Below are positions 53,229 to 61,790 of a stretch of DNA of 64,000 nt, in pieces; within the stretch, counting starts at the first letter, position 1; the number at the start of each line of letters is the position of its first letter. The stretch is from Clostridia bacterium (GTDB lineage: Bacteria > Bacillota > Clostridia > Oscillospirales > Ruminococcaceae): assembly GCA_009929695.1 (NCBI GenBank), contig RZZW01000004.1:38800-102799 (forward strand), written 5' to 3'. Below the pieces are notes generated by a model. That model was not told the DNA's origin. It saw only the letters and a program-made list of their open reading frames with translations, and ran no database searches. A program made the translations under genes and the position numbers.

Positions 53229-53483
53229 ATGAGTTTTTTTGGAAATCTATATAAAGAAGAACTGCCCTCCAGGGCAAAGACGGTGTATATGTACCTTAAG
53301 GACAGGAGTAACAAAGACGGCGAGTGTTGGCCCGCAGTCAAAACCATAGCAAAAGACACCTCGCTGTCAGTCAGTACAGTTAAAAGAGCCGTGGCGGATT
53401 TAATCCGTTACGGCTTTCTTACTAAAGAGAGTCGATTTCGTGAGAATGGCAGCCACACCTCAAATCGTTATTTTATCAAGTGA
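53229..53483 (+). CDS. Helix-turn-helix (HTH_36/replication-initiator-like) protein
   Basis: LPSRAKTVYMYLKDRSNKDGECWPAVKTIAKDTSLSVSTVKRAVADLIRYGFL. Confidence 0.8.
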   Translation: MSFFGNLYKEELPSRAKTVYMYLKDRSNKDGECWPAVKTIAKDTSLSVSTVKRAVADLIRYGFLTKESRFRENGSHTSNRYFIK

Positions 53484-53630
53484 GTAATTCTGAAAAAATA
53501 CAATCTTTCCGCCAAGGGGGTAGTTTTGCTATTTGATGAACTCAGTGTCCGTTCATAGTGGACTACCCAGAAGGAAACACTCTAAGAATATTTATCACAG
53601 AGAAAGAAGTAATAATATAGCTTAATCTAT

Positions 53631-53667
53631 AAATAGATATGAGATTAAAATGTAATCATATCTATTT
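53631..53667. promoter_or_regulatory. 12-bp perfect inverted repeat upstream of the defence cluster
   Basis: AAATAGATATGA-N13-TCATATCTATTT; right arm overlaps the -35. Confidence 0.65.
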
Positions 53668-53693
53668 ACTTTTTACTGTGCTTCTGATATAAT
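53665..53693 (+). promoter_or_regulatory. SigmaA-type promoter for the XRE/defence cluster
   Basis: TTTACT-N17-TATAAT. Confidence 0.65.
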
Positions 53694-53730
53694 ATATATT
53701 GAGTTATTATATAACGGAGGCGATTTTTAA

Positions 53731-53937
53731 ATGGCTATAAAATGCAACCTATCAATTCTTATGGGAGAACGAAAATATAAGATGCAAGATGTTCACGAAA
53801 AGACAGGCCTTTCAAGAGCAACTGTGTCAAATCTTTACCACGACAGGATGGAACGCATTGATTATTCTACTTTGAATAAGCTATGCAAATTATTTGATTG
53901 CGATGTAAGTAAAATACTTGAGTATTATGAAGAATAA
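53731..53937 (+). CDS. XRE family HTH regulator (68 aa) preceding the Ssp-like cluster
   Basis: MAIKCNLSILMGERKYKMQDVHEKTGLSRATVSNLYHDRMERIDYSTLNKLCKLFDCDVSKILEYYEE. Confidence 0.9.
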   Translation: MAIKCNLSILMGERKYKMQDVHEKTGLSRATVSNLYHDRMERIDYSTLNKLCKLFDCDVSKILEYYEE

Positions 53938-53966
53938 CAAAAAATCCAAATAGGAGGTGCTACTGT

Positions 53967-55682
53967 ATGTGGTGTAAAAAATGCAATAGAGAAACGAATA
54001 GTGGTATATGTGAGCTTTGTGGCACTCCTACCGAGCAAGATATTCCTGTACTGGTATATTGGTGCCAAGATTGCAAAACACCAATTATAAAACCATCAGA
54101 TAGGATCGATAAAAATATCTGCCCTATATGTGGTAAAGAAACAAAGTATATGTGTGCAGATCTTCGACCAGTGTTTCCAGAGGAGCGGTTATTAGTTGAG
54201 ATTTTATTAGCCAAGCCATTCGCATTTGCTGACAAAACAGTTTGGGCATCAAATAATCGATACTACATAGATGGAAAACCAAAGGCTCTCACAGGTAGTG
54301 CATATAAAAAGTACACGCCTGAGTATATTACAAAAGAACTGAATGCCAATAAGGATAAAAACAATTACGATGTATTTAATCAGACAATAGATAGATTTGT
54401 TTTAGCGAATAAAGAACGTCTTAATTACTTGTTTGATGAAGCAACAGATTTTATTAGAGATACCGCTCAAGATTATCAAGAAGAAAATATCGTCATTTCT
54501 TTTTCTGGTGGTAAGGACTCTACAGTTACAGCAGACCTAACAGTTAGAGCATTAAGCAATCCGAGCATTGTACATATCTTTGGTGATACCACATTGGAGT
54601 TTCCCACAACAATGGAATATTCAAAAAGATTTAGAGAAAATAATCCCAAGGCAATTTTTAAGATTGCCAAAAATCGAGAGCAAGATTTTTATACAATGTG
54701 TGAAGAAATTGGGCCGCCCGCTCGTATGCTTCGTTGGTGTTGTTCAATGTTTAAAACGGGACCAATAACCCGGGTACTAAACAACTTATATCGTGACAAA
54801 GATATACTTTCTTTTTATGGAATTAGAAAATGTGAATCGGTAAGCCGAAGTAAATACAACAGAGTCGAAGATAATGCAGAATCTGTGAAAATACAAAAAC
54901 AAAAAGTAGCTTCACCTATTTTTCTATGGCAAGACATAGATATTTGGCTTTATATTTTAGGCGAAAAAATAGATTTTAACGATGCATATCGTTTGGGATA
55001 TGATCGAGTAGGCTGTTGGTGTTGCCCTAATAACAACGAACGTGCTCAGTTTCTATCCAGCATCTATATGCCGGAGCAAGCAATGAAATGGAGAAAATTT
55101 CTCATAGACTTTGCCATTAAGGTAGGAAAACCAGATCCCGAGGTCTATGTCGATACAGGTAAATGGAAAGCTCGTCAAGGCGGAAACGGTTTATCTGCTG
55201 CAGAAGATGTAAAAATTAGATTTACTAATTGCACCGCTGAAGATAATGCCAAGATATACCGTTTGAATCGTCCCGTAGATGATATCTTTTTAGGAATGCT
55301 AACCCCATTTGGCAAAGTTTCAAAGGAACTTGGTAGAAAACTCATTAGCGAAACTGTAGTACTGGATATTAAAACAATGGTGCCAATTATATCAATACAG
55401 CCATTTAATCAAGATGGGTACGAGTTTTCAGTGAAAATTAAAACAATGAATGTCGCTAAGCACGATGACTTACAGCGAATGATAGGATATCAGGTAAGAA
55501 AATTTAACGCTTGCAGGAAATGCTTAAAATGTGAATCTCTATGCAAGTTTGGAGCAATTTCTATTATTGGCGATGAATATAGAATTAACGAAAATAAGTG
55601 CAGGCGATGCAAAATGTGCGTAACCGCAAAATATCTTGATGGTGGTTGCATGATGGACAGATACTTAAAAACAAAGGAATAA
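53967..55682 (+). CDS. PAPS-reductase/ATP-pyrophosphatase family protein with zinc ribbons and C-terminal FeS-like domain (SspD-like)
   Basis: N-terminal CKKCN...CELCG and CQDC...CPICG; PP-loop VISFSGGKDSTVTADL; GCWCCPNN; C-terminal CRKCLKCESLC...CRRCKMC. Confidence 0.88.
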   Translation: MWCKKCNRETNSGICELCGTPTEQDIPVLVYWCQDCKTPIIKPSDRIDKNICPICGKETKYMCADLRPVFPEERLLVEILLAKPFAFADKTVWASNNRYYIDGKPKALTGSAYKKYTPEYITKELNANKDKNNYDVFNQTIDRFVLANKERLNYLFDEATDFIRDTAQDYQEENIVISFSGGKDSTVTADLTVRALSNPSIVHIFGDTTLEFPTTMEYSKRFRENNPKAIFKIAKNREQDFYTMCEEIGPPARMLRWCCSMFKTGPITRVLNNLYRDKDILSFYGIRKCESVSRSKYNRVEDNAESVKIQKQKVASPIFLWQDIDIWLYILGEKIDFNDAYRLGYDRVGCWCCPNNNERAQFLSSIYMPEQAMKWRKFLIDFAIKVGKPDPEVYVDTGKWKARQGGNGLSAAEDVKIRFTNCTAEDNAKIYRLNRPVDDIFLGMLTPFGKVSKELGRKLISETVVLDIKTMVPIISIQPFNQDGYEFSVKIKTMNVAKHDDLQRMIGYQVRKFNACRKCLKCESLCKFGAISIIGDEYRINENKCRRCKMCVTAKYLDGGCMMDRYLKTKE

Positions 55683-55727
55683 GTGTTTGTGGCGCATCGC
55701 TTTCATCTAATCAGAAAGAGGATCAGC

Positions 55728-56615
55728 ATGGAAAAAATGAAATTCAGAGGACACGAAACCTTTTTTATACGAAAAGGTTGGTTATATAAAGGAATGAAAA
55801 ATGTTGTTGCTGATAGCACAGTGTTCATGGGTAACAATGGGAATCCTATGGATATTTTAGGTATTGGTTCAAACATGGTTAAGTCTCTGAGATACTGGCT
55901 ACAGGTTGTAGGTCTTACAGAAGAACCCAACTCAGGCAAACGTTATCAGCAACTTACTCCTTTGGGAGATATCATATACGAGAATGACAAATATATCGAA
56001 GAAATGGGCACCCTTTGGCTATTACAATACAAGCTGGCATCTAACAAAGAGGATGCTACTGCGTGGTACTATTTTTTTAATGAGTTTAACCGCAAAGAGT
56101 TTACAAAAGAGGATTTTGTTAAGCAACTTAATTCTTACATCTTGATCAATGAAAATGAGGTGTCTGAACGCTCCTTAGAAGATGATTTTAACTGCATAAT
56201 TAATACCTATGTTCCAAGAGTCAAATCCAATCCTGGCAAAGTTCACCCCGAAAGTAACATTGATTGTCCCTTAGGTGAATTGTCATTAATTGACTTTGTC
56301 AACAAAAAATCAAAAATCTATCGGAAAAGCACTCCAAAAATAGATACCATACATCCTCTCATAGCCTTGGCAATTATCGTAGACCAAGCAAATGGTAACA
56401 AGCAAATTAAAATATCGTCACTTCAAAGTGACCCATGCAACATTGGAAAACTTTTTAATCTTGATGTAATAGCTCTTACCAGTTTATTGAGCAAGTTAGA
56501 GTTATTAGGATACTTAAAGGTAATTCGTACGGCAGGTCTTGATGTTGTAAATATCGAAAGAGAAATTGATTTTATAGGGTGTGCGATTGAGTACTATAAT
56601 GCAATCAATCAGTAA
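55728..56615 (+). CDS. DUF4007 family protein (SspB-like)
   Basis: N-terminus MKFRGHETFFIRKGWLYKGMKNV typical of DUF4007; ATG 55728 follows an RBS. Confidence 0.85.
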   Translation: MEKMKFRGHETFFIRKGWLYKGMKNVVADSTVFMGNNGNPMDILGIGSNMVKSLRYWLQVVGLTEEPNSGKRYQQLTPLGDIIYENDKYIEEMGTLWLLQYKLASNKEDATAWYYFFNEFNRKEFTKEDFVKQLNSYILINENEVSERSLEDDFNCIINTYVPRVKSNPGKVHPESNIDCPLGELSLIDFVNKKSKIYRKSTPKIDTIHPLIALAIIVDQANGNKQIKISSLQSDPCNIGKLFNLDVIALTSLLSKLELLGYLKVIRTAGLDVVNIEREIDFIGCAIEYYNAINQ

Positions 56616-56643
56616 TACAACTCTATTAGATGGGGGAAAAACC

Positions 56644-59600
56644 ATGTTCGAAAATAAGATATGGGTAGAGAAAGGCTTCCAAACTTCGGTTAATATAGCC
56701 TACGACCTACACAATGACGATAAAATTAGGAATTTCATTCCGACAAGCTCAGCGATTGATGTTATTGAAGATATTATGTTAAGCACCAGTATACCTGATA
56801 GAGGTAGAGCAAGAATGCTTGTAGGTGCTTATGGTAGAGGTAAATCTCATATTATTTTAATGTTAATGTCTCTGTTGTTTAAAAAAGATATTAACGTATT
56901 TAGTAATCTGCTCAATAAAATAGAAGCTCAAAATCCAAAGCTATGTAGCTTCATTACTGAGTACATCGAAAGCGATAAAAAGATTCTTCCAATTATCATT
57001 AGTGGAAGCAGCACAAGTATAACACAGTCTTTTTTAAGTGCATTGCAGTCCGCTCTTAGCGATCAAAATTTATCTGATTTAATGCCGGAAACCAACTTTA
57101 AGGCTGCTGTGACCACTATTGAGCGTTGGAAAAATGAATATCCTGATACATACCAAAAGCTTGTAAACGAGCTAAATGTTTCGATAGATGATTTTGTGAT
57201 TTCGCTTAAGCAGTATGATGTGCCATCCTATGAAAAATTTGAAAAGCTATATCCCCTACTAACATCGGGCGGTGAGTTTAATCCCTTTGTTGGCTTTGAT
57301 GTTGTGGAACTTTATGAAAAAGTAGTCGATAAATTAAAGGACAAAGGATATAGTGGTGTCTACATCGTTTATGATGAGTTTAGCAAATATCTTGAATCGA
57401 GTATGTCGAATGCCACCATTAGTGATATAAAGCTTTTACAGGATTTTGCAGAAAAATGCGAGCGCAGCAAGGAAAAGCAGATGCATCTAATGCTTATTTC
57501 GCACAAAGATATTGCAAACTATATTGATAATAATTTACCTAAAGAGAAAGTGGATGGTTGGAAAGGTGTATCTGGTAGATTTAAGCATATACATCTACAC
57601 AATAACTTTTCGCAAATGTATGAAATTATATCTGCGGTAATTAAAAAAGAACCAAGCTTTTGGGAAAAATATGTGATTGATAACGGAAAGCGATTTGAGG
57701 ATTTAACACAGAGATTTACCATAAATGGTATCCTTGATAAAAACACTCCTGATATTTCTGAAATAGCTATTCAGGGATGTTATCCTCTACATCCAATTTC
57801 AACCTTTATTCTCCCAAGGCTATCTGAAAAAGTAGCACAAAACGAAAGAACTCTATTTACATTTTTATCAGCAGACAACAACTACACCCTAACTGCATTT
57901 TTAGAAAATGCAAAGGGTGAATTTCCCATGCTTACACCTGATTTAGTATATGACTATTTTGAACCATTGCTAAGAAAAGAGCCATACACAAGTGAAATCC
58001 ACAAGATATACGAAACAACATATAAAGTGCTTCAAAAAATTAATACTGAATCTTTGGCAACTAAAATTGTAAAAACCATATCCCTAATTTATATTGTGGA
58101 GCAGTTTGAAAAAATGCCGCCTACAAAGGATGTGCTTATTGATATATTCAAAAATATTGTATCAAGCATAGATGTAATTGAGGAAGCACTATCTGATTTA
58201 ATTGAAAAAGACTGCATAGTTTATTTGAAAAGAAGTAATGGATTTTTAAAACTTAAGGAAAGCTCCGGTGTTGATATAGGTGCAGAGATAACTGATGTAA
58301 TAAATAAAACAAAGCATATCGTAAGTGTTAAAAATATTCTCAATGATGCATCTTTTGACAGCTTTATGTACCCTACTGCCTATAATGATGAAATGGAAAT
58401 AACTCGCTATTTTGATTTCACTTTTATTGATAGCATTGAGTTTTTTGCTGTTGAGAACTGGAATAAGAAAATAGAAGATTTAGTGGCTGATGGAGTTGTA
58501 TATGCAATAATTCCATCAAGCAATGAGGATTTAGATAATATAACGAAAAGATTAAAATGCGGTGAATGTAACCATGACCGCATATTGTTTGCGGTACCTG
58601 AGCATTTTGCTGATATTGAAAAAATTGCATTTGAGTACAATGCAGTAAAGCTTTTGAAAAACAATGTTGTCGATGACGAGTTACTTGCAGATGAGTATGA
58701 TATTTATATTGAAGATTTAGAAGAAGTTATTAGTAAATATATTAATGGGTTTACAAAACCGGAGCTTGGTTTGGCAGTGTACTATTGGAATAGTCAAAGA
58801 CAACCGTTTAAAAGACGTGCTCAAATCTCTGCAAAGCTTTCACAAATCTGTACAGCTATCTATGCATTTACGCCTGTTATAAACAATGAATCTTTAAACA
58901 AAGATATTTTACCTACTGTTGCAATTAACAGCAGGAATAAGATTCTTATAGGGTTGTTAGAAAATGAATTGAGTTCAAATTTAGGACTTACGGGAAGTGG
59001 ACAAGAAGTATCATTTATGAGAAGTTCCTTGATTCAAATGGGAATCCTTCAGAACAAAGCAGACTATGCTGAACTTAATCTTAATCCAAAAGACAGAAAT
59101 ATGAGTTTAGTATTGCGTGTTATCAAAGCCTTCTTTGATGGGGCAGGTAATCAAGGGAGAAGCTTCGGAGAACTATATAAGATACTTACAGAACCACAGG
59201 TCGGTTTTGGTAATCCTTTTAACGGGGATACAACTTTACCTTGTCATGGCTATGGGCTAAAAAAAGGTGTTATACCAATTTATATTGCGACAGTGCTTCA
59301 TTCTTACAAGAAAAATACAGTCGTAAAAAGTAAGGGCGAGGAACTGAGAATAACAGCTGACCTCTTAAATAGTATAAATGAAAATCCAAATGATTTTACC
59401 CTTTACAGAGAAGATTGGAATGATGAGAAAGCCGCATATATTGCATCATTAGAAGAATTGTTTTCTGATTATGTAATTCAAAAGGAAAAAGATTATGGAA
59501 CATTTACATATATTATTTCGGCAATGTCGAGATGGTATATGAGCCTACCTAAGTATGCCAAGGAAATGAAGAAAGTATATAAAGGCAATGATAATGAGCC

Positions 59601-60318
59601 TGTAGACCTGCCAAAGTATCAAATTAAATTTATGAATAGTCTCAAGCAAGGGAACATCAATGCACGTGAATATTTGTTCGGGAAGATATTTGATATTTAT
59701 GGATACAAAGAATTTAGCCTTGGAATCATTGACAATATTAAGGCAACAAAAAGCACCTTCGACAATGCTAAAAATGGTTTGATTAAGCATCTGTCTGCTG
59801 ATATAAAATCTATTTTTAAAAAAGCAAACACCACTGGTGCTACACTTCCATCAGTTGTAAAGGATTTTGTTGAACAGCTTAAACCAACTACATTAAATTA
59901 TTTATTTCCTGACAATGAACATATTATTTTGCAACTTATGACTAATATAGGAAATGACGAAAAAACATTTGTTGAGAGGGTTGCAAAAGCTGTAACAAAT
60001 CTTAGAGTGGATGACTGGACGAGCGAAACAATTAGCACTTTTATGTCTAATTTAGAAGGAATGAAGAAAAGCATTGTAAACCATGATCGGATTCAATCCG
60101 CTGAAAAAAGCAACACTCAAAAGGTTAATGGATATATGATTTCGTTTGTTGGATCAGATGGGCAAGATGTCGTCCGTACTTTTGAGAAAACCGAGTACAG
60201 TAAAAGAGGACAGCTTTTATATAACGAAATTGCTAATGCACTTGATGAGATGGGAACATCAATCACAGAGCAAGAAAAAAGACAGATTTTAATGGAATTT
60301 ATAGAAAAAATGTGTTAA
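56644..60318 (+). CDS. Large P-loop ATPase (SspC-like)
   Basis: MFENKIWVEKGFQTSVNIAYDLHNDDKIRNFIPT; Walker A LVGAYGRGKSHIIL; VYIVYDEFSKYLE. ATG 56644 preferred over 56581. Confidence 0.82.
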   Translation: MFENKIWVEKGFQTSVNIAYDLHNDDKIRNFIPTSSAIDVIEDIMLSTSIPDRGRARMLVGAYGRGKSHIILMLMSLLFKKDINVFSNLLNKIEAQNPKLCSFITEYIESDKKILPIIISGSSTSITQSFLSALQSALSDQNLSDLMPETNFKAAVTTIERWKNEYPDTYQKLVNELNVSIDDFVISLKQYDVPSYEKFEKLYPLLTSGGEFNPFVGFDVVELYEKVVDKLKDKGYSGVYIVYDEFSKYLESSMSNATISDIKLLQDFAEKCERSKEKQMHLMLISHKDIANYIDNNLPKEKVDGWKGVSGRFKHIHLHNNFSQMYEIISAVIKKEPSFWEKYVIDNGKRFEDLTQRFTINGILDKNTPDISEIAIQGCYPLHPISTFILPRLSEKVAQNERTLFTFLSADNNYTLTAFLENAKGEFPMLTPDLVYDYFEPLLRKEPYTSEIHKIYETTYKVLQKINTESLATKIVKTISLIYIVEQFEKMPPTKDVLIDIFKNIVSSIDVIEEALSDLIEKDCIVYLKRSNGFLKLKESSGVDIGAEITDVINKTKHIVSVKNILNDASFDSFMYPTAYNDEMEITRYFDFTFIDSIEFFAVENWNKKIEDLVADGVVYAIIPSSNEDLDNITKRLKCGECNHDRILFAVPEHFADIEKIAFEYNAVKLLKNNVVDDELLADEYDIYIEDLEEVISKYINGFTKPELGLAVYYWNSQRQPFKRRAQISAKLSQICTAIYAFTPVINNESLNKDILPTVAINSRNKILIGLLENELSSNLGLTGSGQEVSFMRSSLIQMGILQNKADYAELNLNPKDRNMSLVLRVIKAFFDGAGNQGRSFGELYKILTEPQVGFGNPFNGDTTLPCHGYGLKKGVIPIYIATVLHSYKKNTVVKSKGEELRITADLLNSINENPNDFTLYREDWNDEKAAYIASLEELFSDYVIQKEKDYGTFTYIISAMSRWYMSLPKYAKEMKKVYKGNDNEPVDLPKYQIKFMNSLKQGNINAREYLFGKIFDIYGYKEFSLGIIDNIKATKSTFDNAKNGLIKHLSADIKSIFKKANTTGATLPSVVKDFVEQLKPTTLNYLFPDNEHIILQLMTNIGNDEKTFVERVAKAVTNLRVDDWTSETISTFMSNLEGMKKSIVNHDRIQSAEKSNTQKVNGYMISFVGSDGQDVVRTFEKTEYSKRGQLLYNEIANALDEMGTSITEQEKRQILMEFIEKMC

Positions 60319-60333
60319 ACAAGGGGTGATAAT

Positions 60334-61482
60334 ATGAGCCAAATTGCATACTTCAATAATGCAGCAACAACATATCCCAAGCCTGAGAAAGTATATGAGT
60401 TTACAGATAAATTTTATAGGCAATCCGGTGTGAACTCAGGTCGTGGACAGATAAATTCTGCAACTAAATTAACTTCAGCAACAAGAGAAATGCTTCTTGA
60501 TTTATTCCATGCCAAAAATAAAAGAGTGGTATTTACCCCCTCAGCAACAGAAGCAATAAACATCATATTGAGAGGACTTCCACTAACAGATAATTATACT
60601 GTGTATGTCTCTCCATTTGAGCATAATGCAGTAATCAGGACCCTTCACTACTTACAAGGAATATATAAGGTTAATGTTGTCACTTTAGCAGTTGAGGAAG
60701 GCACGCTTAGATATGATGTTGAAAAAATAAAATATCAATTTTCAGAAGTTCCGCCTAATTTAGTAATAGTGAGTCATGCAAGCAATGTTTGTGGTGTTGT
60801 TGCACCCATACAAGAGTTATGCACTATGTCACATAGTTACGGAGCTATAAATGTAATCGATATGTGTCAAACTGCAGGATTGATTGATATAGACCTTAGT
60901 GGCGCAATATACGATTTTGTAGTTTTTGCCGGGCATAAAACATTATATGCCACATTTGGAATTGCAGGATTTATCTGCAATGGTGATATCGTGTTGGAAC
61001 CGTTGATATTTGGTGGCACAGGTATTGACTCTGCAAATCCAGATGTTCCAAGCACAATTCCTGAGCGCTACGAAATTGGTAGCCAAAACATCTTAGGCAT
61101 TGCCGGTTTGTATGCTGCACTTGAATGGAATAAAGAGATAGGAATTTCTAATATTTATGCAAAAGAGCAAGACAACCATAACAAGCTCTTAACTATTTTA
61201 AAAAAGTATGAGAATATAAAAGTGATATTGCCTGCAGATGATGTTCAGACAGTTGGTGTTGTCTCCTGCGTATTTGATGGATATAGCAGTGACAATATCG
61301 GACAAATACTTAGTGAACAAGGTATTGAAGTACGAACAGGATTACACTGTGCTCCCACAGCACATAAGTTTTTAGGTACATTTCCTGCTGGTACTGTTAG
61401 GTTTAGTGTGGGCTATTTTAACACCAATAAGGACTTTGAAAAATTAGACGATGCGTTAGAGTATATTTGTGAAAATAGTTAG
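60334..61482 (+). CDS. Cysteine desulfurase-like class V aminotransferase (SspA/DndA/IscS-like)
   Basis: YFNNAATTYPKPEKV, FTPSATEAINIILRGL, PLP-Lys motif FAGHKTLYATFGIAGF, VRTGLHCAPTAHKFLGTFPAGTVRFSVGYFNT. Confidence 0.93.
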   Translation: MSQIAYFNNAATTYPKPEKVYEFTDKFYRQSGVNSGRGQINSATKLTSATREMLLDLFHAKNKRVVFTPSATEAINIILRGLPLTDNYTVYVSPFEHNAVIRTLHYLQGIYKVNVVTLAVEEGTLRYDVEKIKYQFSEVPPNLVIVSHASNVCGVVAPIQELCTMSHSYGAINVIDMCQTAGLIDIDLSGAIYDFVVFAGHKTLYATFGIAGFICNGDIVLEPLIFGGTGIDSANPDVPSTIPERYEIGSQNILGIAGLYAALEWNKEIGISNIYAKEQDNHNKLLTILKKYENIKVILPADDVQTVGVVSCVFDGYSSDNIGQILSEQGIEVRTGLHCAPTAHKFLGTFPAGTVRFSVGYFNTNKDFEKLDDALEYICENS

Positions 61483-61493
61483 GAGAAAATGCT

Positions 61494-61775
61494 ATGAGAG
61501 ATCAAGAGTTTGAAGATTATTTACTGCAAGACGATAATATTAAGAGCAAAGTGAAGGCTATTCGTTCAAGAATTAATAAAGCACGAATGATTGAACGACA
61601 CTTTGATACTTCGCTTGACCGAATAGTTTCTAATGATGATACAATGTATGAAACTCTCGTTCGTATAAAAGCTGAAATGAAAGATACAAATGGAAACTTA
61701 TCTAACTCTTTGAGAAAATACTATGCATTTATAAATGGAAAGTCATTTCCTACACTCGGAAACTACAAAAAATAA
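61494..61775 (+). CDS. Uncharacterised 93-aa protein between sspA-like and PLD-helicase genes
   Basis: MRDQEFEDYLLQDDNIKSKVKAIRSRINKARMIERHFDTSLDRIV...SLRKYYAFINGKSFPTLGNYKK; RBS taggagaaa; co-directional with short gaps. Confidence 0.75.
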   Translation: MRDQEFEDYLLQDDNIKSKVKAIRSRINKARMIERHFDTSLDRIVSNDDTMYETLVRIKAEMKDTNGNLSNSLRKYYAFINGKSFPTLGNYKK

Positions 61776-61790
61776 AGGAGGGGTACAATC

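Noticed and set aside
53484-53630. Additional coding gene between the HTH protein and the defence promoter
   Set aside because: No ORF with an RBS and recognisable content; probably remnant mobile-element DNA.
56644-60318. BREX BrxC interpretation of the large ATPase
   Set aside because: The GxYGxGKSH Walker A is compatible, but no PglZ, PglX or BrxA/B neighbours; PAPS reductase, DUF4007 and cysteine desulfurase fit Ssp better.
60334-61482. Housekeeping IscS/SufS role for the cysteine desulfurase
   Set aside because: No IscU/SufU or other Isc/Suf genes nearby; embedded in the cargo cluster on the island.
61494-61775. 93-aa protein as DndE
   Set aside because: No recognisable DndE features, and the surrounding genes are Ssp-type rather than DndBCD-type.
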